Part shown: one piece after another, positions 26,881-33,832 of the stretch
How positions within the stretch are numbered: the stretch's first letter is position 1
How the letters are laid out: each line of letters starts with the position of its first letter
NCBI RefSeq assembly: GCF_024259865.1
Contig: NZ_JAKUDN010000002.1
Location: 43,729-107,728, forward strand
Reading direction: 5' to 3'
DNA length: 64,000 nucleotides
Source: Candidatus Synchoanobacter obligatus
GTDB taxonomy: Bacteria; Pseudomonadota; Gammaproteobacteria; Comchoanobacterales; Comchoanobacteraceae
Notes under the pieces: model-generated
The model's input: only the letters and a program-made list of their open reading frames with translations
Told to the model about the DNA's origin: nothing
Databases searched by the model: none
Position numbers and translations under genes: made by a program

Positions 26881-27741
26881 CTATTTATAAATAACCACAG
26901 AATGTGCTTCAAGCTGCTCAAACCACTTTTCTAACTCAATTTGATATTTTTGATGTACAATAGGCCCTTGAATGCTTTGCTCAGCTGGCATCTCAGGGTC
27001 TGTTTGACCTTCAAACCAAATCAAGTGAATACCATACTCTGATTGAATAGGACCCACCAAGTTCCCAGGAGCCACATCTTCAATCGCCTTTAAGAAAATC
27101 TCAGGAAGCTCTCCTGCCTTGCGCCAAGGAATGTCATGAACTTGCCCCACCTCGGGATCCTTGCCTGTTTCTGCCCACTGATGCTTGAGTGCCAATACTG
27201 ACTGCTCATCAACCGCTTCATCAAAACCCACAGTCCAAGACTTCAATTTATATATCGTATTATCTAACATATATTGGGACTTGGCATGTGCAATTTCATC
27301 CTCGCTCACTGAAATGTTTGGCATGACCACAATACTGGCTATCTTCTGTTGAAGCGCAGTCACCAATACATATGACTTAAGCCAGTCAGCATCAACGCCC
27401 AACTCTGCTGCAACCTCTGGCCACTCATCAAGCGATTTATTTTTTTGAGCCACCATATGCTTTATACTGCTTAACTCTTCTTCGGCTGTTAATTCAATAT
27501 TATTTCTCCGAGCAAAATCCTTTAAAAGCACATTCAGTGCCATTAAACGAGAAACATGTTTCTGAAATGCTGGATCAGCAGTATACGCGGAATCTCCAAA
27601 TACAATCGCATAATTATCAACAGCGTCTTTTAACTCTGTTTCAGTGATAATATCACCATTCGCTACGATGGCTATTTTGTCTGATAATGCTATTGAAAAA
27701 CAACTAAAAATACTTAAAAACATCATCAACAACTTCTTCAT
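26881..27741 (-). CDS. surA: SurA-type periplasmic peptidyl-prolyl isomerase (single parvulin domain)
   Basis: Periplasmic chaperone for outer-membrane proteins. 286 residues: signal peptide (LLMMFLSIFSCFSIALS), an N-terminal chaperone segment (IAIVANGDIITETELKDAVDNYA, about residues 22-45, the SurA pattern I-x-A-x-V-N-x-x-x-I-T), and one parvulin domain (about 165-255, with PGNLVGPIQSEYGIHLIWFEG). E. coli SurA is about 428 residues with two parvulin domains; the second is lacking. ATG at 27741 is preceded by GAGGG. Upstream of ksgA as in related bacteria; lptD, the usual other neighbour, is absent here. Confidence 0.87.
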   Translation of the reverse strand: MKKLLMMFLSIFSCFSIALSDKIAIVANGDIITETELKDAVDNYAIVFGDSAYTADPAFQKHVSRLMALNVLLKDFARRNNIELTAEEELSSIKHMVAQKNKSLDEWPEVAAELGVDADWLKSYVLVTALQQKIASIVVMPNISVSEDEIAHAKSQYMLDNTIYKLKSWTVGFDEAVDEQSVLALKHQWAETGKDPEVGQVHDIPWRKAGELPEIFLKAIEDVAPGNLVGPIQSEYGIHLIWFEGQTDPEMPAEQSIQGPIVHQKYQIELEKWFEQLEAHSVVIYK

Positions 27742-27842
27742 AGGTCCCTCACTTTATTTAGATATTACAACAGCTTAAAATAAATCTATTCGAAATAATT
27801 GTAGCAAATACAACCTTCCAATACAAGCCCAAAGGATACATA

Positions 27843-28775
27843 TTAAATCCCGCCACTTAATAAGGCTTGCCTGTCATCCTCAACGCCATTAATGCAAAAA
27901 TCCGTTTCCATCACAATACCCGCAGGCGCATTCATTTCTGCCTCCTGCACTAACGCCTCCACAATGGTTGGCATCAAAACAGGACGGCTACTCGCCACCG
28001 CTTCTTCTGGTAATTGAGCAACGACCGGCACTTCATCATGAAAGGATCTATAATTTCTTGGTTGAATCGGTTTCATCTCACGATAATCACACTGATGCAA
28101 ATGCAATTCTGTATATAATTTGTTTGAGACATCGATAAGATCAACACGATTTATTCTGTCGAGATGCGCCTGCTTTAAAGCATGGATCTTTTGTTCATCG
28201 TCAGAAGGTGAATGACAGCAACAACATAACCAATCCACGAATCTTCCGCCTGACACAGAGTCCAGAATTCTTTGATAATAGTACTCTACCAGCCCTTTAA
28301 TTGCTGAAATATAGTGTCGATGAGCCAACTCAAAGTTAGCTTGATTTTTCTTAAAATTTTTACGACCTCTGGCATCATCAGGCTCTTTTAAAAAAAATGA
28401 GTACATCACCAATCGAGCCTCTTGCTTCTGTAGCATATTGAAATGACCAACAACAGTATCGACCAAACCCTTTGCGTGCCTCATCACCTCACCCCAGGTA
28501 GGATATAAGCTAAGCCTCAATACATACTCAAACGCGCCAATATAGCGTATTGCAGCCGGCAAAAATTTCAACCCAAGAGATTGGAAAAATACCTGACGCC
28601 AATCAGAAAGCTCCTGCCCTGCCAACCAACCTTTAGAATCATCATAAAACTTCAAAACATCCTCAGGCCCTGTTTCAGCATCCATTTCTTTTCCGAGCAA
28701 CTGCAAGATGTTAACACGACAACCTTCAATGACTGCATCTCTACTATCCAAATATCGCTCATGAATAGCCTGCAT
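27843..28775 (-). CDS. Unknown cytoplasmic protein with a CCCC cluster
   Basis: 310 residues, no family recognised. Helix-rich, no signal peptide. A run of four cysteines (WLCCCCHSP, about residue 186) followed by an acidic stretch is its clearest mark and could be an acylation or metal site. The C-terminal third is proline-rich and acidic. Its ATG overlaps the stop of the PNPOx-like gene by one base (TAATG), so translation is coupled and it belongs to the ratA-rnfH transcript. Possible host-directed or membrane-anchored protein; unproven. Confidence 0.65.
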   Translation of the reverse strand: MQAIHERYLDSRDAVIEGCRVNILQLLGKEMDAETGPEDVLKFYDDSKGWLAGQELSDWRQVFFQSLGLKFLPAAIRYIGAFEYVLRLSLYPTWGEVMRHAKGLVDTVVGHFNMLQKQEARLVMYSFFLKEPDDARGRKNFKKNQANFELAHRHYISAIKGLVEYYYQRILDSVSGGRFVDWLCCCCHSPSDDEQKIHALKQAHLDRINRVDLIDVSNKLYTELHLHQCDYREMKPIQPRNYRSFHDEVPVVAQLPEEAVASSRPVLMPTIVEALVQEAEMNAPAGIVMETDFCINGVEDDRQALLSGGI

Positions 28776-29338
28776 TATGCCTGAACCTCTTTCACCAACC
28801 AGCCTCCTTGATTGATGTATTGAAAGCGCTGATGCCCTTTATATTGAAGCCTTAAAAGATCTATCATATCTATCTGCACATAACACACCACAAATGCATC
28901 CAAACCAACCAAAGGATCCGCCTTCAAATTCTCTCTTAGCCGCTCCTGGGATAAAGGCTCACCATCCCTATCTATACCAGGTGCTGGATATTGGTAGCAC
29001 AATTTACTGGAGTCTTTCATCGTGTGCCAAATTCTTTTTGCTTCTTCATCACCATGGTGCATCACAACAGTACCTTTTATTCGTATCTGCTCTTTTTCCA
29101 ACCTATCGTAACCCAATAAAGATACTCGAGGATTCTTTATTATTGCCGCAATTTTTGGCGAGCCATGATGGGCATGAAAACGTACAGTAGCACTCTCAAT
29201 ACCCTGGAGAACAACTGAGCAGCATTCAACCTGCTGTGATTGATATGCCAAACTCAATACATGATAGGCATGAGAACGGCTATTCGCTGCCTCAAGCAAT
29301 ATACTCCAAATGTCATTTATTGTTTGATCTTCTTTCAA
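28775..29338 (-). CDS. Pyridoxamine-phosphate-oxidase-like flavoprotein
   Basis: About 187 residues with the split-barrel fold pattern of the PNPOx family: ATVRFHAHHGSPKIAAIIKNPRVSLLGYD (strand-helix with R-x-H, K-x-x-I), EQIRIKGTVVMHHGDEEAKRIWHTM, then a C-terminal half. The family usually binds FMN. This one lacks the full PNPOx catalytic C-terminus and its substrate is unknown. The start is a TTG at 29338 because AGGAGG lies seven bases upstream; a longer frame to 29368 lacks such a site. The 5' end overlaps rnfH by 26 bases and the 3' end touches the orphan gene. Confidence 0.75.
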   Translation of the reverse strand: MKEDQTINDIWSILLEAANSRSHAYHVLSLAYQSQQVECCSVVLQGIESATVRFHAHHGSPKIAAIIKNPRVSLLGYDRLEKEQIRIKGTVVMHHGDEEAKRIWHTMKDSSKLCYQYPAPGIDRDGEPLSQERLRENLKADPLVGLDAFVVCYVQIDMIDLLRLQYKGHQRFQYINQGGWLVKEVQA

Positions 29339-29579
29339 GCAAGCGCCTCCTCTTCTCTTTAGGGTCAACGAGTAGCGGTGGATACAGCGCTATTCTATCA
29401 CCTTCATTCAGGAGATAGTCGCCAGCAACCAACTTGCCATTAACCCCCACATAAGATTCAATAAACTCAAGCTCTAATATCCTTAGAGCCTCAGCAACTG
29501 TTACCAGACCTACCTGTAAACCACAAATACACCCTGTATGACCATCATACCACGCCACTTCAACGTACTGACAACTCAT
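29313..29579 (-). CDS. rnfH: RnfH-family ubiquitin-like protein
   Basis: 88-residue beta-grasp protein of the RnfH family. The order EVAWYDGHTGCICGLQVGLVTVAEALRIL, G-V-N-G-K-L-V-A-x-D-Y and L-N-E-G-D-R-I-A-L-Y-P-P-L-L-V-D-P-K-E-x-R-R-R matches RnfH, including the C-terminal P-L-x-x-D-P-x-x-x-R-R-x-R. Its stop overlaps the next gene and its start overlaps ratA by 20 bases. The role of the family is poorly known; it accompanies ratA in many proteobacteria. Confidence 0.9.
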   Translation of the reverse strand: MSCQYVEVAWYDGHTGCICGLQVGLVTVAEALRILELEFIESYVGVNGKLVAGDYLLNEGDRIALYPPLLVDPKEKRRRLLERRSNNK

Positions 29580-29991
29580 CAGCCCTCCGACAAAATATAT
29601 TTACCATATCACCCGCAACAAAATCAAATATTTTACCAAAAGTGTAGGCCACAAACATATCATTAAAAGCATACTCAATATCTAGTGAAACCAAAGATCC
29701 TTCTTCACTTTCCTGAAATAACCACTGACCATATAAATGAGAAAAATCCCCTTTCTTTAAAACAATGTCAATACGATGGTTTGGCCAGAGGGTGTTAACT
29801 GTGATCAAATCCCTTGAAATAAATCCTTGAGAAAACGTTAGGCGGCACAGCTTCTTCTCACTGCCTTCCTGCAATACCTCGCTCTTTGTGCAAAAAGGAA
29901 TAAATAATCTGTAGGCTTCTGTATCATTCACTGCCTCATATAGCAATTCCACAGTGTGTTTAGAATAAACCTGCTTTGATAACTTTTTCAT
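29560..29991 (-). CDS. ratA: RatA-type START-domain protein (ubiquinone-binding)
   Basis: SRPBCC/START fold protein of about 143 residues; in E. coli RatA is a ribosome-associated inhibitor, and the same family (Coq10) binds ubiquinone. Seen are VYSKHTVELLYEAVNDTEAYRLFIPFCTKSEVL, and the C-terminal helix VAYTFGKIFDFVAGDMVNIFCRRADELS. ATG at 29991 (MKKLSK) has AAAGGATTT directly upstream; a GTG 27 bases earlier has no ribosome site. Divergent from smpB, which is a frequent neighbour. Confidence 0.88.
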   Translation of the reverse strand: MKKLSKQVYSKHTVELLYEAVNDTEAYRLFIPFCTKSEVLQEGSEKKLCRLTFSQGFISRDLITVNTLWPNHRIDIVLKKGDFSHLYGQWLFQESEEGSLVSLDIEYAFNDMFVAYTFGKIFDFVAGDMVNIFCRRADELSVR

Positions 29992-30060
29992 AAATCCTTT
30001 GTTCTTGCCATTAAACACCTAATTAGTGTAACATACGTCATTTAAGTTAGCTAAGTCAAC

Positions 30061-30528
30061 ATGAAAAAATCCATAAAAACCTTTGCCACAAATCGAAAAG
30101 CCTCCTTTCTTTACGCTCTTGAAACCCGCTATGAAGCAGGACTGGTGCTGCAAGGTTGGGAAGTTGTCGCCATCCGACAAGGACAGATCAATCTGGCCAA
30201 TAGCTACATCAGCATTAAAAATAGTGAAGCGTACCTAATCAGCGCACATATAACACCCTTAAAAACGTGCACCAGTGAAACAGCATCACCAGAGCGGCCC
30301 AGAAAGCTTTTGCTTAACCGTAGAGAACTTAGTAAACTAACTGGAGCTACTGCTCAAAAAGGAATGTCCATCGTGCCACTGCGTTTGTATCTAAAATCAG
30401 GCAAATTAAAACTGGAAATCGCACTTGCCAAAGGTAAGAAAAATTATGACAAAAAACAAAGCCTAAAGGAGAAAGACATTCAAAGGGAGCAGCTTAGATC
30501 ATTGAAAGACTTTAGGAGAAATGAATGA
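30061..30528 (+). CDS. smpB: SsrA-binding protein SmpB
   Basis: RNA-binding partner of tmRNA in ribosome rescue. 155 residues. The six-stranded core with TFATNRKASFLYALETRYEAGLVLQGWEV and SNSYISIKNSEAYLISAHITPL and the basic C-terminal tail (GKKNYDKKQSLKEKDIQRE) that reaches the decoding site are visible. ssrA itself is found about 1.6 kb downstream on the other strand. ATG at 30061. It overlaps the next gene by 4 bases (ATGA). Confidence 0.96.
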   Translation: MKKSIKTFATNRKASFLYALETRYEAGLVLQGWEVVAIRQGQINLANSYISIKNSEAYLISAHITPLKTCTSETASPERPRKLLLNRRELSKLTGATAQKGMSIVPLRLYLKSGKLKLEIALAKGKKNYDKKQSLKEKDIQREQLRSLKDFRRNE

Positions 30529-31595
30529 AAACTCAAAACAAGTTATTCACCATACTTTGGTTTAGCTTAGCTTGTATTGCCACCCTCGGCACCGTTCTCT
30601 ATGCCTTAAAAGGCCACCTAATTCCTGTCATTGGTGCAACAGTATTCATTTATTTGACCCAACCCATCCAGAACTTACTCAAAAACTCCGGCTTATCTAA
30701 CCGTAGTTCTGCACTCATTATTTCATTAACACTGTTTGCAATCATCTGTTTTGTGTTACTACAAGGACTACCTATCTTAGCATCTGACCTGACTTGGATT
30801 ATCAAACAGCTGCCTTCTAGCATTGAAACTACCTATAATCATATTAATACACTATTAGAGCCTTATGACATTCAAATAAGCGGCAGTGACCTTCCCTCAA
30901 TTGTAAAGCAAACGCTTTCCAACAAAGACATTAATGCACTACAAAGCATACCCTCCATTGTTAGCTCAACAATACGTCGATTTATTGATGTGGTGCTATT
31001 CTTCACAAGCTTTCTATTCTTACCACTATTTTTCTTCTTCGCACTTCAGCATGGTGACTACATCATTGATGCACTTCTATCCGTCGTCCCACCAATAATT
31101 CGTAAAGATACCGCAGAGTTTCTAACTATTGTACACCAAACAATGTCTGCTTGGATCGCCGGCTATGGGAGCATCATAATTTTCTTATGTATTCTCTACT
31201 CTATAGGATTCCTAGTTCTAAGCATTCCTTATGCCATTACTTTAGGCATTATCACCGGCTTGCTCTATATTATTCCCGCAGTAGGGCCGCTGATTGCTCT
31301 TGTCCTCACAAGCACAATCACCATTGCAACTTATGGATTAAATGCTTGGCATATTGTACAAGTCATCCTACTATTCTCAACGCTACAAATCATCGAGGGC
31401 TTTATACTGTCTCCATTCTTTATTGGCAACAAACTGGGATTAAACCTTCCCCTGCTACTGTTTTCTATTCTCGTTGGTGGTGGGCTATTCGGAGGCGCAG
31501 GTATTGTTCTCTCTGTACCCATTGCTTCAATCATTAAGAAAGTCATTCTACTAATGAAACAAAAGCAATCTTCTGACTGGATCTATGACAATTAA
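30525..31595 (+). CDS. AI-2E family (PerM-type) permease
   Basis: Inner-membrane protein of 356 residues with about eight membrane helices: three near the N-terminus, a soluble middle (residues about 85-150), then five more. The C-terminal conserved stretch (IVQVILLFSTLQIIEGFILSPFFIGNKLGLNLPLLLFSILVGGGLFGGAGIVLSVPIASIIK) is the AI-2E transporter hallmark. Family members export diverse solutes; the name from AI-2 is often wrong. ATGA overlap with smpB suggests one transcript. Confidence 0.92.
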   Translation: MKTQNKLFTILWFSLACIATLGTVLYALKGHLIPVIGATVFIYLTQPIQNLLKNSGLSNRSSALIISLTLFAIICFVLLQGLPILASDLTWIIKQLPSSIETTYNHINTLLEPYDIQISGSDLPSIVKQTLSNKDINALQSIPSIVSSTIRRFIDVVLFFTSFLFLPLFFFFALQHGDYIIDALLSVVPPIIRKDTAEFLTIVHQTMSAWIAGYGSIIIFLCILYSIGFLVLSIPYAITLGIITGLLYIIPAVGPLIALVLTSTITIATYGLNAWHIVQVILLFSTLQIIEGFILSPFFIGNKLGLNLPLLLFSILVGGGLFGGAGIVLSVPIASIIKKVILLMKQKQSSDWIYDN

Positions 31596-31927
31596 CCAGG
31601 AGGCCAGCTAAAACCTCTTCCTCCAAGCAAATGTACATGTAAGTGATAGACACTCTGGCAAGCATCAGGGCCATTGTTAATCACAACACGATAACCAGTC
31701 TCCAAGCTTAATTGTTTTGCGACCTTATTCGCAACCAGCATCAGGCGCCCTAGCAACGCCTCATCTTCCAAATCAGCATCCTCTAACATTTTAAGTGGCT
31801 TCCTTGGCACAACCAATACATGAATTGGTGCCTGGGGGTTTTGATCATAAAAAGCCACACAAGATTCATCCTCGTGCAAAAACTCTACTGGTATCTCACC
31901 ATCAATGATTTTTTGGAAAACAGACAT
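31592..31927 (-). CDS. hinT: HIT-family purine nucleoside phosphoramidase (HinT-like)
   Basis: Small nucleotide hydrolase of 111 residues. N-terminal MSVFQKIIDGEIPVEFLHEDESCVAFYDQNPQAPIHVLVVPRK matches HinT, and the active-site HIT triad is YHLHVHLLGG. ATG at 31927 is chosen because GAGGAG lies upstream; its first base is shared with the stop of the preceding gene (TAATG). The 3' end overlaps the convergent permease gene by 4 bases. Confidence 0.93.
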   Translation of the reverse strand: MSVFQKIIDGEIPVEFLHEDESCVAFYDQNPQAPIHVLVVPRKPLKMLEDADLEDEALLGRLMLVANKVAKQLSLETGYRVVINNGPDACQSVYHLHVHLLGGRGFSWPPG

Positions 31928-32115
31928 TACTTCTCCTCTATCAAGCACTCTCTTGCTTGGTCATACCTAAGGACCGGCACACCATCTCGAATTGGATAAG
32001 CCATCTGTGATAACTGGCAGTATAGCTCACCTGATGGCTCTAAAAACTGTAAGGCTCCCCCAGTCAAGGGACACACCAAATGCCGAAGCATTTCTTTATT
32101 AAACTCTATCATCAT
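31927..32115 (-). CDS. Trm112-family protein (YcaR-like)
   Basis: Small protein of about 62 residues in the Trm112/UPF0434 family, with strand MLRHLVCPLTGGALQFL and MAYPIRDGVPVL matching the family pattern (C-P-x-x-x-x-x-L ... A-Y-P-I-x-x-x-I-P-x-L). The usual second and third cysteines are reduced to CQLSQ, so zinc binding is unlikely. The longer frame would run into tmRNA, so the ATG at 32115, one base past the tmRNA 3' end, or at 32112 is used; no clear ribosome site exists, and translation may start at a later ATG (position 32091). Coupled to hinT. Confidence 0.8.
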   Translation of the reverse strand: MMIEFNKEMLRHLVCPLTGGALQFLEPSGELYCQLSQMAYPIRDGVPVLRYDQARECLIEEK

Positions 32116-32116
32116 T

Positions 32117-32480
32117 TGGAGGCGGCGGGAGTCGAACCCGCGTCCGCCCATACTCCACTTCAAGCTCTACATGTTTAGAACTACTGTTTCTTTAACCCAA
32201 GTAACATCAGTAGCCACACACTACTTGAGCGATCTCTAAGTGTTAAGTTACCAAGATGAGAAACCCTGACAACCGGTCCTACCTAAATATGACTCCTAAA
32301 TAAAAAGGGATAGGCACCCTTTTAATAGAAGGTAATTAAGCAGCTAGTGCTGCTTGCTTACTAAATGCTTTTGATTTGTTTGCATTTATTTTAAGTTACT
32401 GAATTTTTTTACGAGAATATCAGTATGACTCGACATGCACAATCAGCTTCGCTATAAACGTCGAAACCAAATTCGCCCCC
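32117..32480 (-). ncRNA. ssrA: Transfer-messenger RNA (tmRNA, SsrA)
   Basis: Rescues stalled ribosomes with SmpB. The 5' end GGGGGCGAATTTGGTTTCGACG (32480 down) and the 3' tRNA-like arm with GACGCGGGTTCGACTCCCGC and CGCCTCCA pair as an acceptor stem with one G-U. The resume codon is GCA at 32383-32381, and the tag reads ANKSKAFSKQAALAA followed by TAA at 32338-32336, preceded by TAAAT as in the usual TAGTC context. The tag ends in ALAA, the ClpXP-type degron. The 3' CCA is not encoded. 364 nt, ordinary one-piece form. Confidence 0.97.
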
Positions 32481-32495
32481 TAACAGGATTACCTT

Positions 32496-32525
32496 ATAGT
32501 ACCACGAAAATACTAATGATGTCAA
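32496..32525 (-). promoter_or_regulatory. Promoter for ssrA
   Basis: On the minus strand TTGACA (32525-32520), 18-base spacer, TACTAT (32501-32496). The -35 overlaps the stop codon of the orphan gene upstream. Transcript would start about 8 bases before the mature 5' end, which leaves a leader for processing. Confidence 0.6.
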
Positions 32526-33832
32526 AATCGTAAACTGTCTATAACACTGCCGCCTGGCATCAGCTGCTCTTCTACCCCAGTTTTAGGTTTTTTGGGATAG
32601 CAGCACAAATATTTCATTTTGATTTTCAAAAACAACAATTCATAACGGCCAACATTAGCCTCTTTCACCGCCGGCAATGCATTATGCAACGCCAACCTTA
32701 AAAACTTTTTTTCATAAAACTCTAAAGGTTCCTGCATAATTGAGCACACAAGATTATTGGCTTCCAAGGCCAGAACCTCCTTGAGCTCATCTTGCTGGGC
32801 CACTTTTTGCAACCAAGAGATATGGTGCGACTCAAACTTCCGTCGGTACTTCCATAACACATATCTCAATAAATCCCTCATGCACAGTTTTAAACTTTTA
32901 AAATCATAATAACGTGCCGGGCGCCACAAAACACCATACTTTAAAACCAAATCTCGACGGAAGTTTTCTCCTGACTGACCCGTTCCTATTGCTGTGAGCA
33001 TATCAAAACTCCTCATACCCCCACCCTCATCAGGCAGTCGATCATTATCCTCAACGATCAAATAACGAAATTTCTCAACCTCTTTTCCCTGACTTACCAG
33101 TGGCATTAACCCTTCCAGAATGGCTGAATGATTTGCACCATTACGCAACTGAGATGATACGTCAATAGTTCTATTGTAACGCGGACTCCTGGCAAGCTTC
33201 ACAAGACGCTTCATGAACATAAGATACGCCTTATATAATAACCACTCAGTGGCCAATGCCCGCTCATATGACTGCTCCATATCTCTGTATAACACAACCA
33301 TTTTATGGAACCATAGCCAATCAAACAAACATTTAATGCCATCATTTTGGTACTTCAAACTTCTTTGAGCAATCCTAACCCACTCACTGGGCAAGACACA
33401 CCAATCATGCTTCATACACATCTCTTTAATGAGCCGCACTGCTGGCTCATTAGATACCGTTACCGCATAAAGCAACGCAGGTCCTATGCCGGCAGGCCTA
33501 TAGCTTCCACTACATGCCTTGTCTCCTCTACCCTCTCTAGGAATTCTACGATGTAATTTGGCTCGATGGTCTGGCATATGTAACAACCGACACTCAGAAC
33601 ATTGAAACAGCTTTTCATGATAAGATCTTAACAATGACGCTACCTTAGATTCCTTTGTTTCCCAAGGTGCAGGGGACTGCAACAACCCACCCCACTCCTG
33701 CAGAAACCAATCAGAGAATTGTATCTCAAGGTCATCAGCTTCCTCAGACTCAAATTGATCATATTCCTCCGCTATCTCACCTGCCCTTATTGCATCAGAT
33801 CCACCACTAAACAACCGTGTCAATCCCATCAT
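32522..33832 (-). CDS. Unknown protein, 436 residues
   Basis: I do not recognise this protein. Soluble, no signal peptide. Four early cysteines and histidines (CSECRLLHMPDH near residue 77 and KACSGS near 104) could hold zinc. PALLYAVTVSNEPAVRLIKEMCMKHDW (about 118-144) resembles a single ankyrin repeat, and the C-terminal half is rich in Arg, Lys and Trp. ATG at 33832 has AAGGAGAG upstream and overlaps the preceding gene by 26 bases, so it is translated together with the fused oxidoreductase. Ends against the ssrA promoter. Confidence 0.75.
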   Translation of the reverse strand: MMGLTRLFSGGSDAIRAGEIAEEYDQFESEEADDLEIQFSDWFLQEWGGLLQSPAPWETKESKVASLLRSYHEKLFQCSECRLLHMPDHRAKLHRRIPREGRGDKACSGSYRPAGIGPALLYAVTVSNEPAVRLIKEMCMKHDWCVLPSEWVRIAQRSLKYQNDGIKCLFDWLWFHKMVVLYRDMEQSYERALATEWLLYKAYLMFMKRLVKLARSPRYNRTIDVSSQLRNGANHSAILEGLMPLVSQGKEVEKFRYLIVEDNDRLPDEGGGMRSFDMLTAIGTGQSGENFRRDLVLKYGVLWRPARYYDFKSLKLCMRDLLRYVLWKYRRKFESHHISWLQKVAQQDELKEVLALEANNLVCSIMQEPLEFYEKKFLRLALHNALPAVKEANVGRYELLFLKIKMKYLCCYPKKPKTGVEEQLMPGGSVIDSLRF

